Source of the DNA: Sphaerisporangium melleum
Lineage (GTDB): Bacteria; Actinomycetota; Actinomycetes; Streptosporangiales; Streptosporangiaceae
NCBI RefSeq assembly: GCF_014646695.1
Contig: NZ_BMNT01000008.1
Coordinates: 175,768 to 215,339 of the forward strand
Length of the DNA: 39,572 bases
Direction of reading: 5' to 3'
The notes beneath the pieces were generated by a model, which was not told the origin of the DNA, made no database searches, and was given only the letters and a program-made list of their open reading frames with translations. Positions 15,401 to 24,792 of the stretch are shown here, in pieces (position 1 is the stretch's first letter; each line of letters starts with the position of its first letter). The translations under genes were made by a program, and so were the position numbers.

Positions 15401-16666
15401 TCACTCGTGGCGCAGGGTGAAGGCCGCCTCCGCGTCCCCCACGCCGACGCTGCCCACCGCCCACAGCCCGGTGATGCCGGGGACGCGCACGATGCCCGTG
15501 ACGCGGATGTCGTCGGACTCCTCGTACTGCTGGTCGTCGCGGTGCCGGCGCAGCAGCGGCCCGTACGAGCGGCTCCACTCCCGCCCGTCGAAACGCAGGA
15601 ACAGCACCTGGCCGGAGTGGTCGGCGTCCACGCCGCTGATCCACACCTCGTCCGGGCCGAAGGCCGTCAGGCCATCGAGCCTGCCGCGCGGGACCGGGAT
15701 CGCGACCCGCCGCCAGGAGGCGCCGTCGGAGTGCAGGACGATCGGAGTCGGCGCCTGTTTCCCGTCCGGCGACGCCGGCACGTACCCGACCGCCCACACA
15801 TCGGCCGGGGAGACCATCCAGATCCGGCGCAGCACGCCCCCTGGGATGCTGGGCGTACGGACCTGCTGCCAGGACTGCACCCGCGTGCCGGAGATGGCGG
15901 CGCCGTGCCAGATCATCGGCTCGCGCGGCGGCTCTCCCCGGGGGGCGTCGTTGCCGACCGCCCACACGTGCCCGGCCTTGGCGGTGACCGCCGTGAAGAA
16001 GCCGTCGGCGCGCAGCGCACTGTGGAAGTTCCGCCCGTTCCACTCGACGATCACCCCTTCGGTGGCGTTGTGGCCGACCAGCCACGCCTCCCGGCCACCG
16101 CGCGCCGCGACGTCGGTCAGGGTGTAGTCCTCGGCCACGCCGAAGGGCCGCCACCCGCTCCAGCGCACGCCGTCGAAGTGCGCGGCGTACGGGGTGTCGC
16201 GGTTGCCGACGACCCACACGTCGCGCGGGCCGGTGGTGCTCACGCCTTCCAGATGCCAGGCGTCCGCCTCGCGCACGGGTGTCTCGGTCCAGCGCGTGCC
16301 GTCCCAGTGCTGCAGGGCGGGGAGGCCTTCGCGGTCCTCGGCGCTGCCCTGGTAGCCGGCCGCCCACACATCGCGCGGGCCGCTCGCCGCGACGTCGAGC
16401 AGCGCGGCACTGCCGCCGACGCCGCCGGTCACGATCTTCCAGCTCGGCGAGGCGGCCGTCTCGCCGGTGGCCGACGGGCTCGGGACGGACGCGGACCCGC
16501 TCGGGACGGGGCCGCCCGTCCCGCCGGCGCCCGTGCGCGTGGCGGCGCTCGCGGACGGGCCGGTCGCCCGCCCGTCGCCGCCCGAGCAGGCGGTCACGAC
16601 GAGGGGCAGGGCCACGGTGAGGGCCAGGAAGAACGGTGCGAGCGGCCGGTGGCGCGGTGTCCCCAT
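15401..16666 (-). CDS. Lipoprotein with predicted beta-propeller fold
   Basis: 421 residues. A lipoprotein signal peptide with lipobox VTAC (Cys27) is followed by a low-complexity Ser/Gly/Ala/Pro linker to about residue 75. After it come six or so repeats built around DVWAAGY, DVWVVGN, EAWLVGH, HVWAVGN, DVWAVGY and EVWISGV, each preceded by a hydrophobic strand and followed by WDG/FDG-type turns. This periodicity is that of a bladed beta-propeller displayed on the outer face of the membrane. No catalytic motif is visible, so a binding or scaffold role is likely. There is no obvious operon partner: the next gene upstream ends 290 nt away behind its own terminator. Confidence 0.75.
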   Translation of the reverse strand: MGTPRHRPLAPFFLALTVALPLVVTACSGGDGRATGPSASAATRTGAGGTGGPVPSGSASVPSPSATGETAASPSWKIVTGGVGGSAALLDVAASGPRDVWAAGYQGSAEDREGLPALQHWDGTRWTETPVREADAWHLEGVSTTGPRDVWVVGNRDTPYAAHFDGVRWSGWRPFGVAEDYTLTDVAARGGREAWLVGHNATEGVIVEWNGRNFHSALRADGFFTAVTAKAGHVWAVGNDAPRGEPPREPMIWHGAAISGTRVQSWQQVRTPSIPGGVLRRIWMVSPADVWAVGYVPASPDGKQAPTPIVLHSDGASWRRVAIPVPRGRLDGLTAFGPDEVWISGVDADHSGQVLFLRFDGREWSRSYGPLLRRHRDDQQYEESDDIRVTGIVRVPGITGLWAVGSVGVGDAEAAFTLRHE

Positions 16667-16915
16667 AGGGCGGCATGTTCGCAGCAAGCACCGCGGACAC
16701 GCCACCGTATCGGCCCCGGCGCGCGGTGTTCGGTCAGCGAGGGATCGCGAGCGCCGCCCGATTTCGGACGCTCTCGCCTGTCGTTTCGGTCCACGCCCGG
16801 GAGCCGCCGCCCGTCCTCCGGGGCCGCCGCCCGCATCGCCCGGAAACCGTGCGGGCTCGGACCGGGTGCCGTTCCCGTCCCGCCCCGGGAGCCGGGCGGC
16901 GGCCGTCTTGCGAGC

Positions 16916-16948
16916 ACGGCTCGCGCGGGGCGTGGTCGCGCGAGCCGT
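16916..16948 (-). terminator. Hairpin terminator of the 100-residue gene
   Basis: A perfect 12-bp inverted repeat (ACGGCTCGCGCG at 16916-16927 with its complement at 16937-16948) with a 9-nt loop, starting 9 nt beyond the stop codon at 16957. Confidence 0.75.
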
Positions 16949-16956
16949 ACGCCGGG

Positions 16957-17259
16957 TCAGCGCCGGATCACGTGCAGGACGCTGGCGATGCGCTCCGCCG
17001 CCGTCACGATGTCGGACGCGTGGCCGATGCGGCCGGCCCAGGAGAGCCAGAACCACCACTCGCCGTCCGCCGCGTTGGCGGCCAGTACGTCCTCGGTGAC
17101 GGCCGGCGCCATCGGGTTGATGACGCGAAGGCGCGGATACAGCCCGGTGCGGGCCGTCAGGCGCACCTGGAAGGCATGTGCTTCAAGCTGGGCGGCGAGC
17201 CGCTCGAGGTGGTCGATCGCCTCGGAGGACTGCGCGCCCGGTGCTGCCGTCTTCATCAT
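16957..17259 (-). CDS. Conserved-looking 100-residue protein paired with XRE regulator
   Basis: 100 residues starting at tandem ATG codons (17259 and 17256) with GGAG about 5 nt upstream. The frame stays open to 17451, but the extra part lacks a ribosome site and looks non-coding. A predicted helix (SEAIDHLERLAAQLEAHAF) is followed by beta strands (RLRVINP), then a Trp-rich core DGEWWFWLSWAGRIG and a C-terminal helix. The WWFW-SWA pattern recalls small proteins I have seen beside XRE-type regulators in actinomycetes, but I cannot name the family. It is divergent from the XRE-TPR gene across a 242-nt region with a 16-bp palindrome, so a regulator-partner relationship is plausible. Confidence 0.72.
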   Translation of the reverse strand: MMKTAAPGAQSSEAIDHLERLAAQLEAHAFQVRLTARTGLYPRLRVINPMAPAVTEDVLAANAADGEWWFWLSWAGRIGHASDIVTAAERIASVLHVIRR

Positions 17260-17336
17260 GGTCTCCAGCGGTGACACGGCTGACCGGATGGGGAACAGAG
17301 TGAACCCGGTCCGCGCCACGCGGCAATCAGAGCAAA

Positions 17337-17352
17337 TCCACTGATAAGTGGA
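17337..17352. promoter_or_regulatory. Palindrome in divergent promoter region, possible operator
   Basis: TCCACT-GATA-AGTGGA, a perfect 6-bp inverted repeat in a locally AT-rich spot between the divergent 100-residue gene and the XRE regulator gene. The position suits an operator for the XRE protein. The assignment is inferred. Confidence 0.45.
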
Positions 17353-17501
17353 ATACCGTCGAGTGGGACGGGGGTTTACGTGGAAATCACGCGGGTGGCC
17401 GTGCATCAGTCCCATAACGCTGTGGGCTAATAGGTGCCGACTGGTTAACATCGGGGAAACATCCGTAAGGCGAAGACTCCAGGTGGGCGGAGGGGCGACA
17501 G

Positions 17502-19001
17502 ATGGCCCGTGGAGAGCATGCCCCGGCGTGTGCGAGACGCTGGCGTGAGCAGGCGGTTTCCCGGCAGTGGACGCTGTGGCAGACCGCCCAGGCGATCAAC
17601 AGCTGCTGCGGCGTGAGCCTGCTCAAGGCCCACCGGCTCGCGCGCGGCTGGTCGGCACGCCAGGCGATCGAAGAGCTCGAGCGGCTCTGCGAGACGCACT
17701 CGCTCGGCTTGCCGCGCGCCAGCATCGACCTGCTCAACGCCTGGGAGAACAACCGGGCGCGCCCCCGGCCGCAGACCATCGACCAGATCGCCCGGCTGTA
17801 CTCCGCGAACGCCGTGCGCCTCGGCCTGGCCGCCGACTACACCGACGACGGCGAGGGCCCGAACGTCGTGGTGGTCGCCCCGAACCACATCGTCCCCGCC
17901 CCCGCGACCCCGGTCGACGAGCCCGCCGTGCCGCGGCCGCAGCGCACGCCGGCCACCGACCAGGACGACGAGTCCGAGCGGCGGGCGCTGTTCCACCACG
18001 CGCTGCTCAGCTCCGGCCTGCCGCTCAACGGCCGCCTGCTCGCCGAGGTCGAGCGCACCCGGCAGGACATGGACCGCACGCTCGCCTCCGCCACCATCAC
18101 CGAGGACCAGCTCGACCGGCTGGACGAGCAGGTCCTGCGCTACCGCCGGGAGTACATCAAGAGCGCGCCGCTGCCGATGCTGTACCGCCTGATGCTGGAG
18201 ATCGCCGACGTGCGCAGGCTGGTCGCCGTCCGGCAGCCCGCCGCCACCCAGCGCCGCCTGCTCAACGCCACGACGATGCTCGCCCTGCTGTCGGCGGACG
18301 CGCTGATGAAGCTCGGCGACACCCGCCAGGCGCACGCCTGGTACGGCACCGCCCGCACCGCCTCCGACGACATGGGCGAGGTCAGGCTGCGCGCGCTGGT
18401 GCGCGCGCAGGAGGCCATGCTGCCCTACTACTACGGCGACCTCACCGAGACCGTGCGGCTGGCCCGCGAAGCGCGGATGCTCGCCGGGAGCGCTCCAAGC
18501 TCGCCCGCCGCCCTGGGCGCGGCGGCCGAGGCGCGTGCGCTCGCCCGCATGGGCGAGCACCAGGCCGCGCGCGCCGCGCTGGCCGAGGCCGAGCGCATCT
18601 TCTCGCGGATGCCCCGCGAGGGCGCCGACCACCTGGCGTTCCGCTTCTCCGAGCGGCGGCTGCAGTTCTACCGCATGGGCACGCTCATCGAGCTGGGCGA
18701 GGCCGAGCAGGTGCAGGAGTGGATCTCCCGCTCCGCCAGCCCGTACACCATCGACCCCGCGCTGGTCTTACTCGACCAGGCCGCCCACGTCGCCCGCGAG
18801 GGCGACTACGACCAGGCGTGCCGGCTCGCCGAGCAGGCCCTCACCCAGGTGCCGCCGGAGCACCGCACCTCCATCGTGGTGACCCGCGCCCGCTCGCTGC
18901 TGGCCGTCATCCCGCGTGCCCAGCGTCGCACCCCGGCGGCGCGCCACCTCCACGACCTGCTCGCCGAGGCGGGTCCGCAGCTCGCCCTGGAGCGTCCATG
19001 A
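17502..19001 (+). CDS. XRE-type regulator with TPR-like helical domain
   Basis: 499 residues, with GGAGGGG 8 nt before the ATG. Residues about 25-110 look like an XRE-type helix-turn-helix (TLWQTAQAINSCCGVSLLKAHRLARGW, then LLNAWENNRARPRPQTIDQIARLY). A Pro-rich linker covers about 125-160. The remainder is helical repeat sequence of the TPR kind (ALMKLGDTRQAHAWYGTA, ARMGEHQAARAALAEAE, VAREGDYDQACRLAEQAL). This layout is common in actinomycete pathway or developmental regulators. Codon 423 is TTA (18768-18770), implying bldA-type control. The stop codon overlaps the start of the downstream kinase (ATGA), so both are made together. Confidence 0.82.
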   Translation: MARGEHAPACARRWREQAVSRQWTLWQTAQAINSCCGVSLLKAHRLARGWSARQAIEELERLCETHSLGLPRASIDLLNAWENNRARPRPQTIDQIARLYSANAVRLGLAADYTDDGEGPNVVVVAPNHIVPAPATPVDEPAVPRPQRTPATDQDDESERRALFHHALLSSGLPLNGRLLAEVERTRQDMDRTLASATITEDQLDRLDEQVLRYRREYIKSAPLPMLYRLMLEIADVRRLVAVRQPAATQRRLLNATTMLALLSADALMKLGDTRQAHAWYGTARTASDDMGEVRLRALVRAQEAMLPYYYGDLTETVRLAREARMLAGSAPSSPAALGAAAEARALARMGEHQAARAALAEAERIFSRMPREGADHLAFRFSERRLQFYRMGTLIELGEAEQVQEWISRSASPYTIDPALVLLDQAAHVAREGDYDQACRLAEQALTQVPPEHRTSIVVTRARSLLAVIPRAQRRTPAARHLHDLLAEAGPQLALERP

Positions 19002-19894
19002 ACAAGCTGGCGGAAGAGGCCGCCGGGATCCTCGGCGAGGTGTGCGAGAGCGTCGGCCTCGACGCCACGGGGGCGCAGTTGCTGCGGGTGCGCAGCAACG
19101 CCGTCTTCAAGCTGCGCGACGAGATCGTGGTGCGCATCGCCACCGCGCCGGACGCCATGACCCGGCTGCCGGTCGTGCTGGCCGTGGCCCGCTGGCTCGC
19201 CGACCAGGGCTTCCCCACGGTCCGCCCGGCCGACGAGCTGTGCGACCAGCCGCTGGTGTACGACGGGCGGGTGGTGACGTTCTGGCACTACGTGCCGGCG
19301 AGCGGGCGTCCGACCACCACGCAGCTCGGCGACATCCTGCGCAGCCTCCACCTGCTGCCGGTGCCGCCGTTCCCGCTCAAACGGCTCGCCGACCCGCTGG
19401 CCGAGGTGCGCGACTCGGTCGAGCACCGCAAAGAGGTGCTCACCCCGTGCCAGCGCGCCTGGCTGCGCGACCGGGTGGCCGAGCTGACCTCGCGCTGGGC
19501 CGACCTGGACACCGCGGGCCCGCCGGTGCTGCTGCACGGCGACGCCTGGATCGACAACCTTCTGCGCTGCCAGGACGGGCACGCCGTGCTGTGCGACTGG
19601 GACGGCGTCGCCATCGGCCCCCGCGAGTGGGACCTGGTGCACACCTACCACGGGCAGCGCCGCTTCGGGCTCACCGCCGAGCAGGTCGACGACTTCGCCG
19701 GCGCGTACGGCTCCGACCTGCGCGCCTGGAACGGCTATCCGACCCTGATGGAGATCAGGGACATGTACGCGGTCGGCATCCACATCCGCAACGCCACCCG
19801 CGACCCGTTCTCCCGCAAGGAGCTGCCGCGCCGCCTCGACTCGCTCACCCGTGGCGACGGGCAGGCCCGCTGGTACCTCGCCGAGCCCGCCTGA
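18998..19894 (+). CDS. APH-fold phosphotransferase
   Basis: 298 residues of the aminoglycoside phosphotransferase/choline kinase-like fold. The catalytic loop is VLLHGDAWIDNLL (His180, Asp182, Asn187) and the Mg-binding segment is LCDWDGVAIGPREWDL (Asp200, Asp202). The N-lobe has LRVRSNAVFKLRDEIVVRIA in place of the canonical Lys strand. The family includes antibiotic kinases but also many small-molecule kinases, and sequence does not fix the substrate. It is translationally coupled (ATGA) to the XRE-TPR regulator and followed by a terminator, so the regulator and kinase form a two-gene unit. Confidence 0.83.
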   Translation: MNKLAEEAAGILGEVCESVGLDATGAQLLRVRSNAVFKLRDEIVVRIATAPDAMTRLPVVLAVARWLADQGFPTVRPADELCDQPLVYDGRVVTFWHYVPASGRPTTTQLGDILRSLHLLPVPPFPLKRLADPLAEVRDSVEHRKEVLTPCQRAWLRDRVAELTSRWADLDTAGPPVLLHGDAWIDNLLRCQDGHAVLCDWDGVAIGPREWDLVHTYHGQRRFGLTAEQVDDFAGAYGSDLRAWNGYPTLMEIRDMYAVGIHIRNATRDPFSRKELPRRLDSLTRGDGQARWYLAEPA

Positions 19895-19909
19895 CCCACT
19901 CCTGCCCGC

Positions 19910-19943
19910 GCCCGCCGGCCGCGCTCCAGGCCGCCCGGCGGGC
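19910..19943 (+). terminator. Hairpin terminator after the kinase gene
   Basis: GCCCGCCGG (19910-19918) pairs with CCGGCGGGC (19935-19943) around a 16-nt loop, 16 nt beyond the kinase stop codon. Confidence 0.65.
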
Positions 19944-20046
19944 CGGAAGGGTTGGTCCGAGCGGAGGCGTTCCCGTCCGGCCGCCGGTCGGCTTCGTCCT
20001 GACCCGGGGGCCCATATTCTTTTACCCGGTGACACGGCTGATTCCT

Positions 20047-20075
20047 TTGTGACCCCAGAGGCGGGCGACTACTGT
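20047..20075 (+). promoter_or_regulatory. Probable promoter and long leader of the cold-shock gene
   Basis: TTGTGA and TACTGT are separated by exactly 17 nt. Transcription would start near 20082 and give a leader of about 170 nt before the coding start, less GC-rich than the surroundings and containing a CGGGA-AGTC-TCCCG hairpin. A long structured leader is typical of cold-shock genes, where it controls translation with temperature. The remainder of the gap from 19895 holds the kinase terminator and nothing else I can name. Confidence 0.5.
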
Positions 20076-20254
20076 CGGCGCTGTTGCAGTCGTAGTTTCC
20101 TTGAACGCCCTTTCACCTTCGAAAGCGGCCGCGGGAAGTCTCCCGACAGCGGTCGTTCTTGCTTCTTCACTCGTCCGGTGGATGCAGAGTGTCCGCTACG
20201 CAGCCGTGCCGCCGACCTGACGGCACGTGAAGCCCTCGAAAGGGAGAAGGCAAG

Positions 20255-20458
20255 TTGTCTGAAGGCACCGTCAAGTGGTTCAACGCCGAGAAGGGTTTCG
20301 GCTTCATCGCTCCGGACGACGGTAGCGCCGACGTGTTCGTGCACTACACCGCGATCGTCTCCGGCGGCTACCGCAGCCTGGACGAGAACCAGCGCGTCAC
20401 GTACGTGACCGTCCAGGGGGCCAAGGGGCCCCAGGCGGACCAGGTCACGGTCCTCTGA
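20255..20458 (+). CDS. cspA: Cold-shock protein (CspA family)
   Basis: A 67-residue single OB-fold RNA chaperone. The RNA-binding motifs are KGFGFI (RNP1) and VFVHY (RNP2), with the standard opening [17 protein letters not shown] and a normal length. The start codon is TTG with GGGAGAAGG about 5 nt upstream. No ATG or GTG can replace it without losing the conserved N-terminus. It is monocistronic, between its own promoter/leader and a hairpin terminator. Confidence 0.97.
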   Translation: MSEGTVKWFNAEKGFGFIAPDDGSADVFVHYTAIVSGGYRSLDENQRVTYVTVQGAKGPQADQVTVL

Positions 20459-20474
20459 CCCGCCGTCCTCGTCC

Positions 20475-20503
20475 GGGCCCGTACCCTCACCAGGTGCGGG
20501 CCC
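20475..20503 (+). terminator. Hairpin terminator after the cold-shock gene
   Basis: GGGCCCGTACC pairs with GGTGCGGGCCC (11 bp including one G-U) around a 7-nt loop, 17 nt beyond the stop codon. Confidence 0.75.
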
Positions 20504-20586
20504 CCGGCCTGCATCGTCCCGGCCGCCGGTCCCCTTTACCGCCTCCCGGTCGATAGTTTGCCGTTTCCGGGGGTAGATGCGGCCGG

Positions 20587-22350
20587 ATGAGACTGACGCA
20601 AACCTCAGATCTGTGGTGGAAGAACGCGGTCGTCTACTGCCTCGACGTGGAGACGTTCGCGGACGGCAACGGCGACGGCATCGGGGATTTCCGCGGCGCC
20701 ACCGAGCACATCGATCACCTCGAACGGCTCGGCGTGACCTGCATCTGGCTCATGCCGTTCTTCCCCAGCCCTGACCGGGACGACGGGTACGACATCACCG
20801 ACTTCTACGCGGTCGACCCGAGGCTCGGCACGCTGGGGGAGTTCGTGGAGTTCATGCGGGTCGCCCGCGACCGCGGCATCCGGGTGATCGCCGACCTGGT
20901 GGTCAACCACACCTCCGACGAGCACCCGTGGTTCAAGGAGGCCCGGTCGAACCGGGACTCGCGCTACCGCGACTGGTACATCTGGTCCGACGTCCCCGAG
21001 CCCGACGACCCGCAGGGTGTGGTGTTCCCCGACGCGGAGGACTCGCTGTGGGAGTACGACGAGGGCAGCGGCCAGTACTACTACCACCGGTTCTACCGCT
21101 TCCAGCCGGACCTCAACGTCGCCAACCCCGACGTACGCGACGAGATCGCCCGCATTCTCGGCTTCTGGATGGAGCTCGGCCTGTCGGGGTTCCGGGTCGA
21201 CGCCGTGCCGTTCCTCATGGAGGACGTCTCCCGCAAGGAGGAGGCCGGCCACGAGCAGCCCGAGAGCGGGGAGGCGGCCGACCGCAAGGCGCAGGAGGCC
21301 GGCCTGCCTGACGTCCACGAGTTCCTGCGCGACATGCGCGCCTTCATGAACCGCAGGGACGGCAGCGCCGCGCTGCTGGGCGAGGTCAACCTGCCCTACC
21401 CCGACCTGCGCAAGTTCTTCGGCAACGACCTCGGCAACGAGGTCACGATGTGCTTCGACTTCATCGGCATGCAGCGCATGTACCTCTCACTGGCCCGCGG
21501 CGACGCCCGGCCGCTCGCCGAGGCGCTGCGCGAGCGTCCCGCCCCGCCCAAGGACAGCCAGTGGGCCACGTTCGTCCGCAACCACGACGAGCTGACGCTG
21601 GACAAGCTGACCGAGGCCGAGCGCAAGGAGGTCTTCGAGGCGTTCGGCCCGGACAAGAACATGCAGCTGTTCGGCCGCGGCCTGCGCCGGCGCCTGCCGT
21701 CGATGCTGGGCGGCGACATGCGGAAGATCAAGATGGTGTACAGCCTGCTGTTCTCGCTGCCGGGCACCCCGGTGCTCTTCTACGGCGAGGAGATCGGCAT
21801 GGCCGAGAACCTCGACGTGCCCGGACGTGAGGCGGTGCGCACGCCGATGCAGTGGACCCCGCACGAGAACGGCGGGTTCTCCACCGCGCACCCCTCGAAG
21901 TTCCGCAACCCGCTCGTGACCGGCGAGTACGGACCCGAGCACGTCAACGTGAGCGCCCAGCGGCGCGACCCGGACTCCCTGCTCATGTGGATCACCAAGC
22001 TGATCGAGCAGTACCGCGGGTGCCCGGAACTGGCCTGGGGGCGCTACCAGGTGCTGGAGACCGGATCGCCCGCCCTGCTCGCCCACCGCGCCGACATCGA
22101 CGGCGCGACCGTGCTCGCCGTGCACAACTTCGCCGGCGAGACGGTCTCCTGCGAACTCACCCTCGACGGACTCGACGACGGCAAGGTGCTGACCGACCTG
22201 CTCATCGACGGCACGGTGGAGATCGGCGCGGACGGCCGGGTCTCCCTGGAGCTGGACCCGTACGGCACCCGCTGGATGCGCGCCTCCGAGCCCGAGCTGG
22301 CCCCCGCCGACGCCGGCGACATCGCCGACTCCCAGGCGCGCGACTCCTGA
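20587..22350 (+). CDS. GH13 alpha-glucosidase family enzyme, trehalose-synthase-like
   Basis: 587 residues with the complete GH13 set. DLVVNHTSDEHPWF is region I, GFRVDAVPFL holds nucleophile Asp205, LLGEVNLPY holds acid/base Glu266, and FVRNHDELTL holds Asp334. A (beta/alpha)8 barrel is followed by a C-terminal beta domain. The regions HPWFKEAR, YRDWYIWSD and QYYYHRFYRFQPDLN and the LTLDKLTEAERKEVFEAFGPD segment resemble maltose alpha-D-glucosyltransferase (TreS). The GEVNLPYPDL region differs from standard TreS, and no maltokinase, glgE or glgB gene is nearby, so it may be a paralogue with a different alpha-glucoside reaction. It is cytoplasmic (no signal peptide). The extra C-terminal ~30 residues are acidic and Ala/Asp-rich. 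Confidence 0.82.
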   Translation: MRLTQTSDLWWKNAVVYCLDVETFADGNGDGIGDFRGATEHIDHLERLGVTCIWLMPFFPSPDRDDGYDITDFYAVDPRLGTLGEFVEFMRVARDRGIRVIADLVVNHTSDEHPWFKEARSNRDSRYRDWYIWSDVPEPDDPQGVVFPDAEDSLWEYDEGSGQYYYHRFYRFQPDLNVANPDVRDEIARILGFWMELGLSGFRVDAVPFLMEDVSRKEEAGHEQPESGEAADRKAQEAGLPDVHEFLRDMRAFMNRRDGSAALLGEVNLPYPDLRKFFGNDLGNEVTMCFDFIGMQRMYLSLARGDARPLAEALRERPAPPKDSQWATFVRNHDELTLDKLTEAERKEVFEAFGPDKNMQLFGRGLRRRLPSMLGGDMRKIKMVYSLLFSLPGTPVLFYGEEIGMAENLDVPGREAVRTPMQWTPHENGGFSTAHPSKFRNPLVTGEYGPEHVNVSAQRRDPDSLLMWITKLIEQYRGCPELAWGRYQVLETGSPALLAHRADIDGATVLAVHNFAGETVSCELTLDGLDDGKVLTDLLIDGTVEIGADGRVSLELDPYGTRWMRASEPELAPADAGDIADSQARDS

Positions 22351-22369
22351 CCGCCCGCGACGTCCCGGC

Positions 22370-22404
22370 CGTCCGGTCAGGGCGGCCGGTGGCCTGACGG
22401 GACG
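22370..22404 (+). terminator. Hairpin terminator after the GH13 gene
   Basis: CGTCCGGTCAGG (22370-22381) pairs with CCTGACGGGACG (22393-22404) with one mismatch and an 11-nt loop, 20 nt beyond the stop codon. Confidence 0.65.
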
Positions 22405-22584
22405 CGGATCCGGGGAGCACCGGCGTCGTTCGCGCTGCTGAGAGGGGCCGACCCTGAGCCGTGTCCCCGAGGCCGGGACCCGCCCCGGCGGTCACGGGCC
22501 GGGGTCGCCTCCGGGACGCTCCAGGGGTCGTTCCGGACGATCTCCCGATGCCCGCGCACCAGGCCGGACGGGACAGTCGGGTGC

Positions 22585-24174
<1,590 letters not shown>

Positions 24175-24192
24175 CTAGGTGGGCGGTTGACG

Positions 24193-24211
24193 TTTCGTGA
24201 ACAGCACGAAA
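24193..24211. promoter_or_regulatory. Inverted repeat upstream of mdh, possible operator
   Basis: TTTCGTG-AACAG-CACGAAA, perfect 7-bp arms, 28-46 nt ahead of the mdh start codon. It resembles a two-fold symmetric binding site. GTG/CAC half-sites occur in CRP-type operators, but the spacing here is 5 rather than 6. Confidence 0.4.
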
Positions 24212-24297
24212 GGTTATCCCGTCGATCGCCCCCCTCCACCACGCAGGTCCTCCCCTCGGGGCGGGCCCGCACGGCCGTGCCCCGGCCGCGGTGCGCC

Positions 24298-24355
24298 CCG
24301 GCCCTCCCGCCGTTTCCCGGGCTCCTGCGGGCCCGTGCACCGGCGGGAGGGCCGG
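24298..24355 (-). terminator. Long-stem terminator after the PH-domain gene
   Basis: A perfect 15-bp inverted repeat (24298-24312 with 24341-24355), ending 12 nt beyond the stop codon at 24368. The 28-nt loop contains a further small GC hairpin. Confidence 0.75.
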
Positions 24356-24367
24356 GATCGCGCCGGA

Positions 24368-24739
24368 TCAGTGGCCGGCGATGAAGTGCAGGATCACGTT
24401 GTGGACGTGGTGGCTCTTCTGCTCGCCCCGGAACTCCACCTCGTACACGTGCGTCCCGACGTTGATGGCGATGGCCCCGGATGAGAAGAAGGAGCCCGCC
24501 AGCGACTTGTTGCTGACCACGCTGACGCTGGTGATCTTCGAGTACGGGATGCTGGTGATCGCCACCTTCTTCCCGATGAACGACTTGTCCTGGATGATCA
24601 CTCGGCGGTCGGTCAGGCCGAGGAAACCGGTGCCCGCGCCGATGGCGTCGTACACCGCGATGATCTGCTCACCCTGGAGCAGCCCGCTTTGGATCTGTTG
24701 TAACTGCTCAGGCCGGTCGAACGGGATGTTCTGGCTCAT
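24368..24739 (-). CDS. Bacterial PH-domain protein
   Basis: 123 residues forming a single bacterial PH (YokE/bPH-type) domain. An N-terminal helix (RPEQLQQIQSGLLQGEQIIAVYDA) is followed by strands GFLGLTDRRVIIQDKSF, KITSVSVVSNKS, AIAINVGTHVYEVEF and a C-terminal helix (HHVHNVILHFI). The domain fold is clear, but its cellular role is not known. The ATG at 24739 lies 5 nt after GAGGAG. The GTG two codons upstream is too close to that site. It is probably monocistronic, ending in its own terminator and starting 47 nt before the tex stop on the same strand as tex. Confidence 0.8.
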   Translation of the reverse strand: MSQNIPFDRPEQLQQIQSGLLQGEQIIAVYDAIGAGTGFLGLTDRRVIIQDKSFIGKKVAITSIPYSKITSVSVVSNKSLAGSFFSSGAIAINVGTHVYEVEFRGEQKSHHVHNVILHFIAGH

Positions 24740-24792
24740 CGGCACTCCTCGATGCGCTGTGCACGCGGGCGGGCGGGCGTACGGGATCGCTC

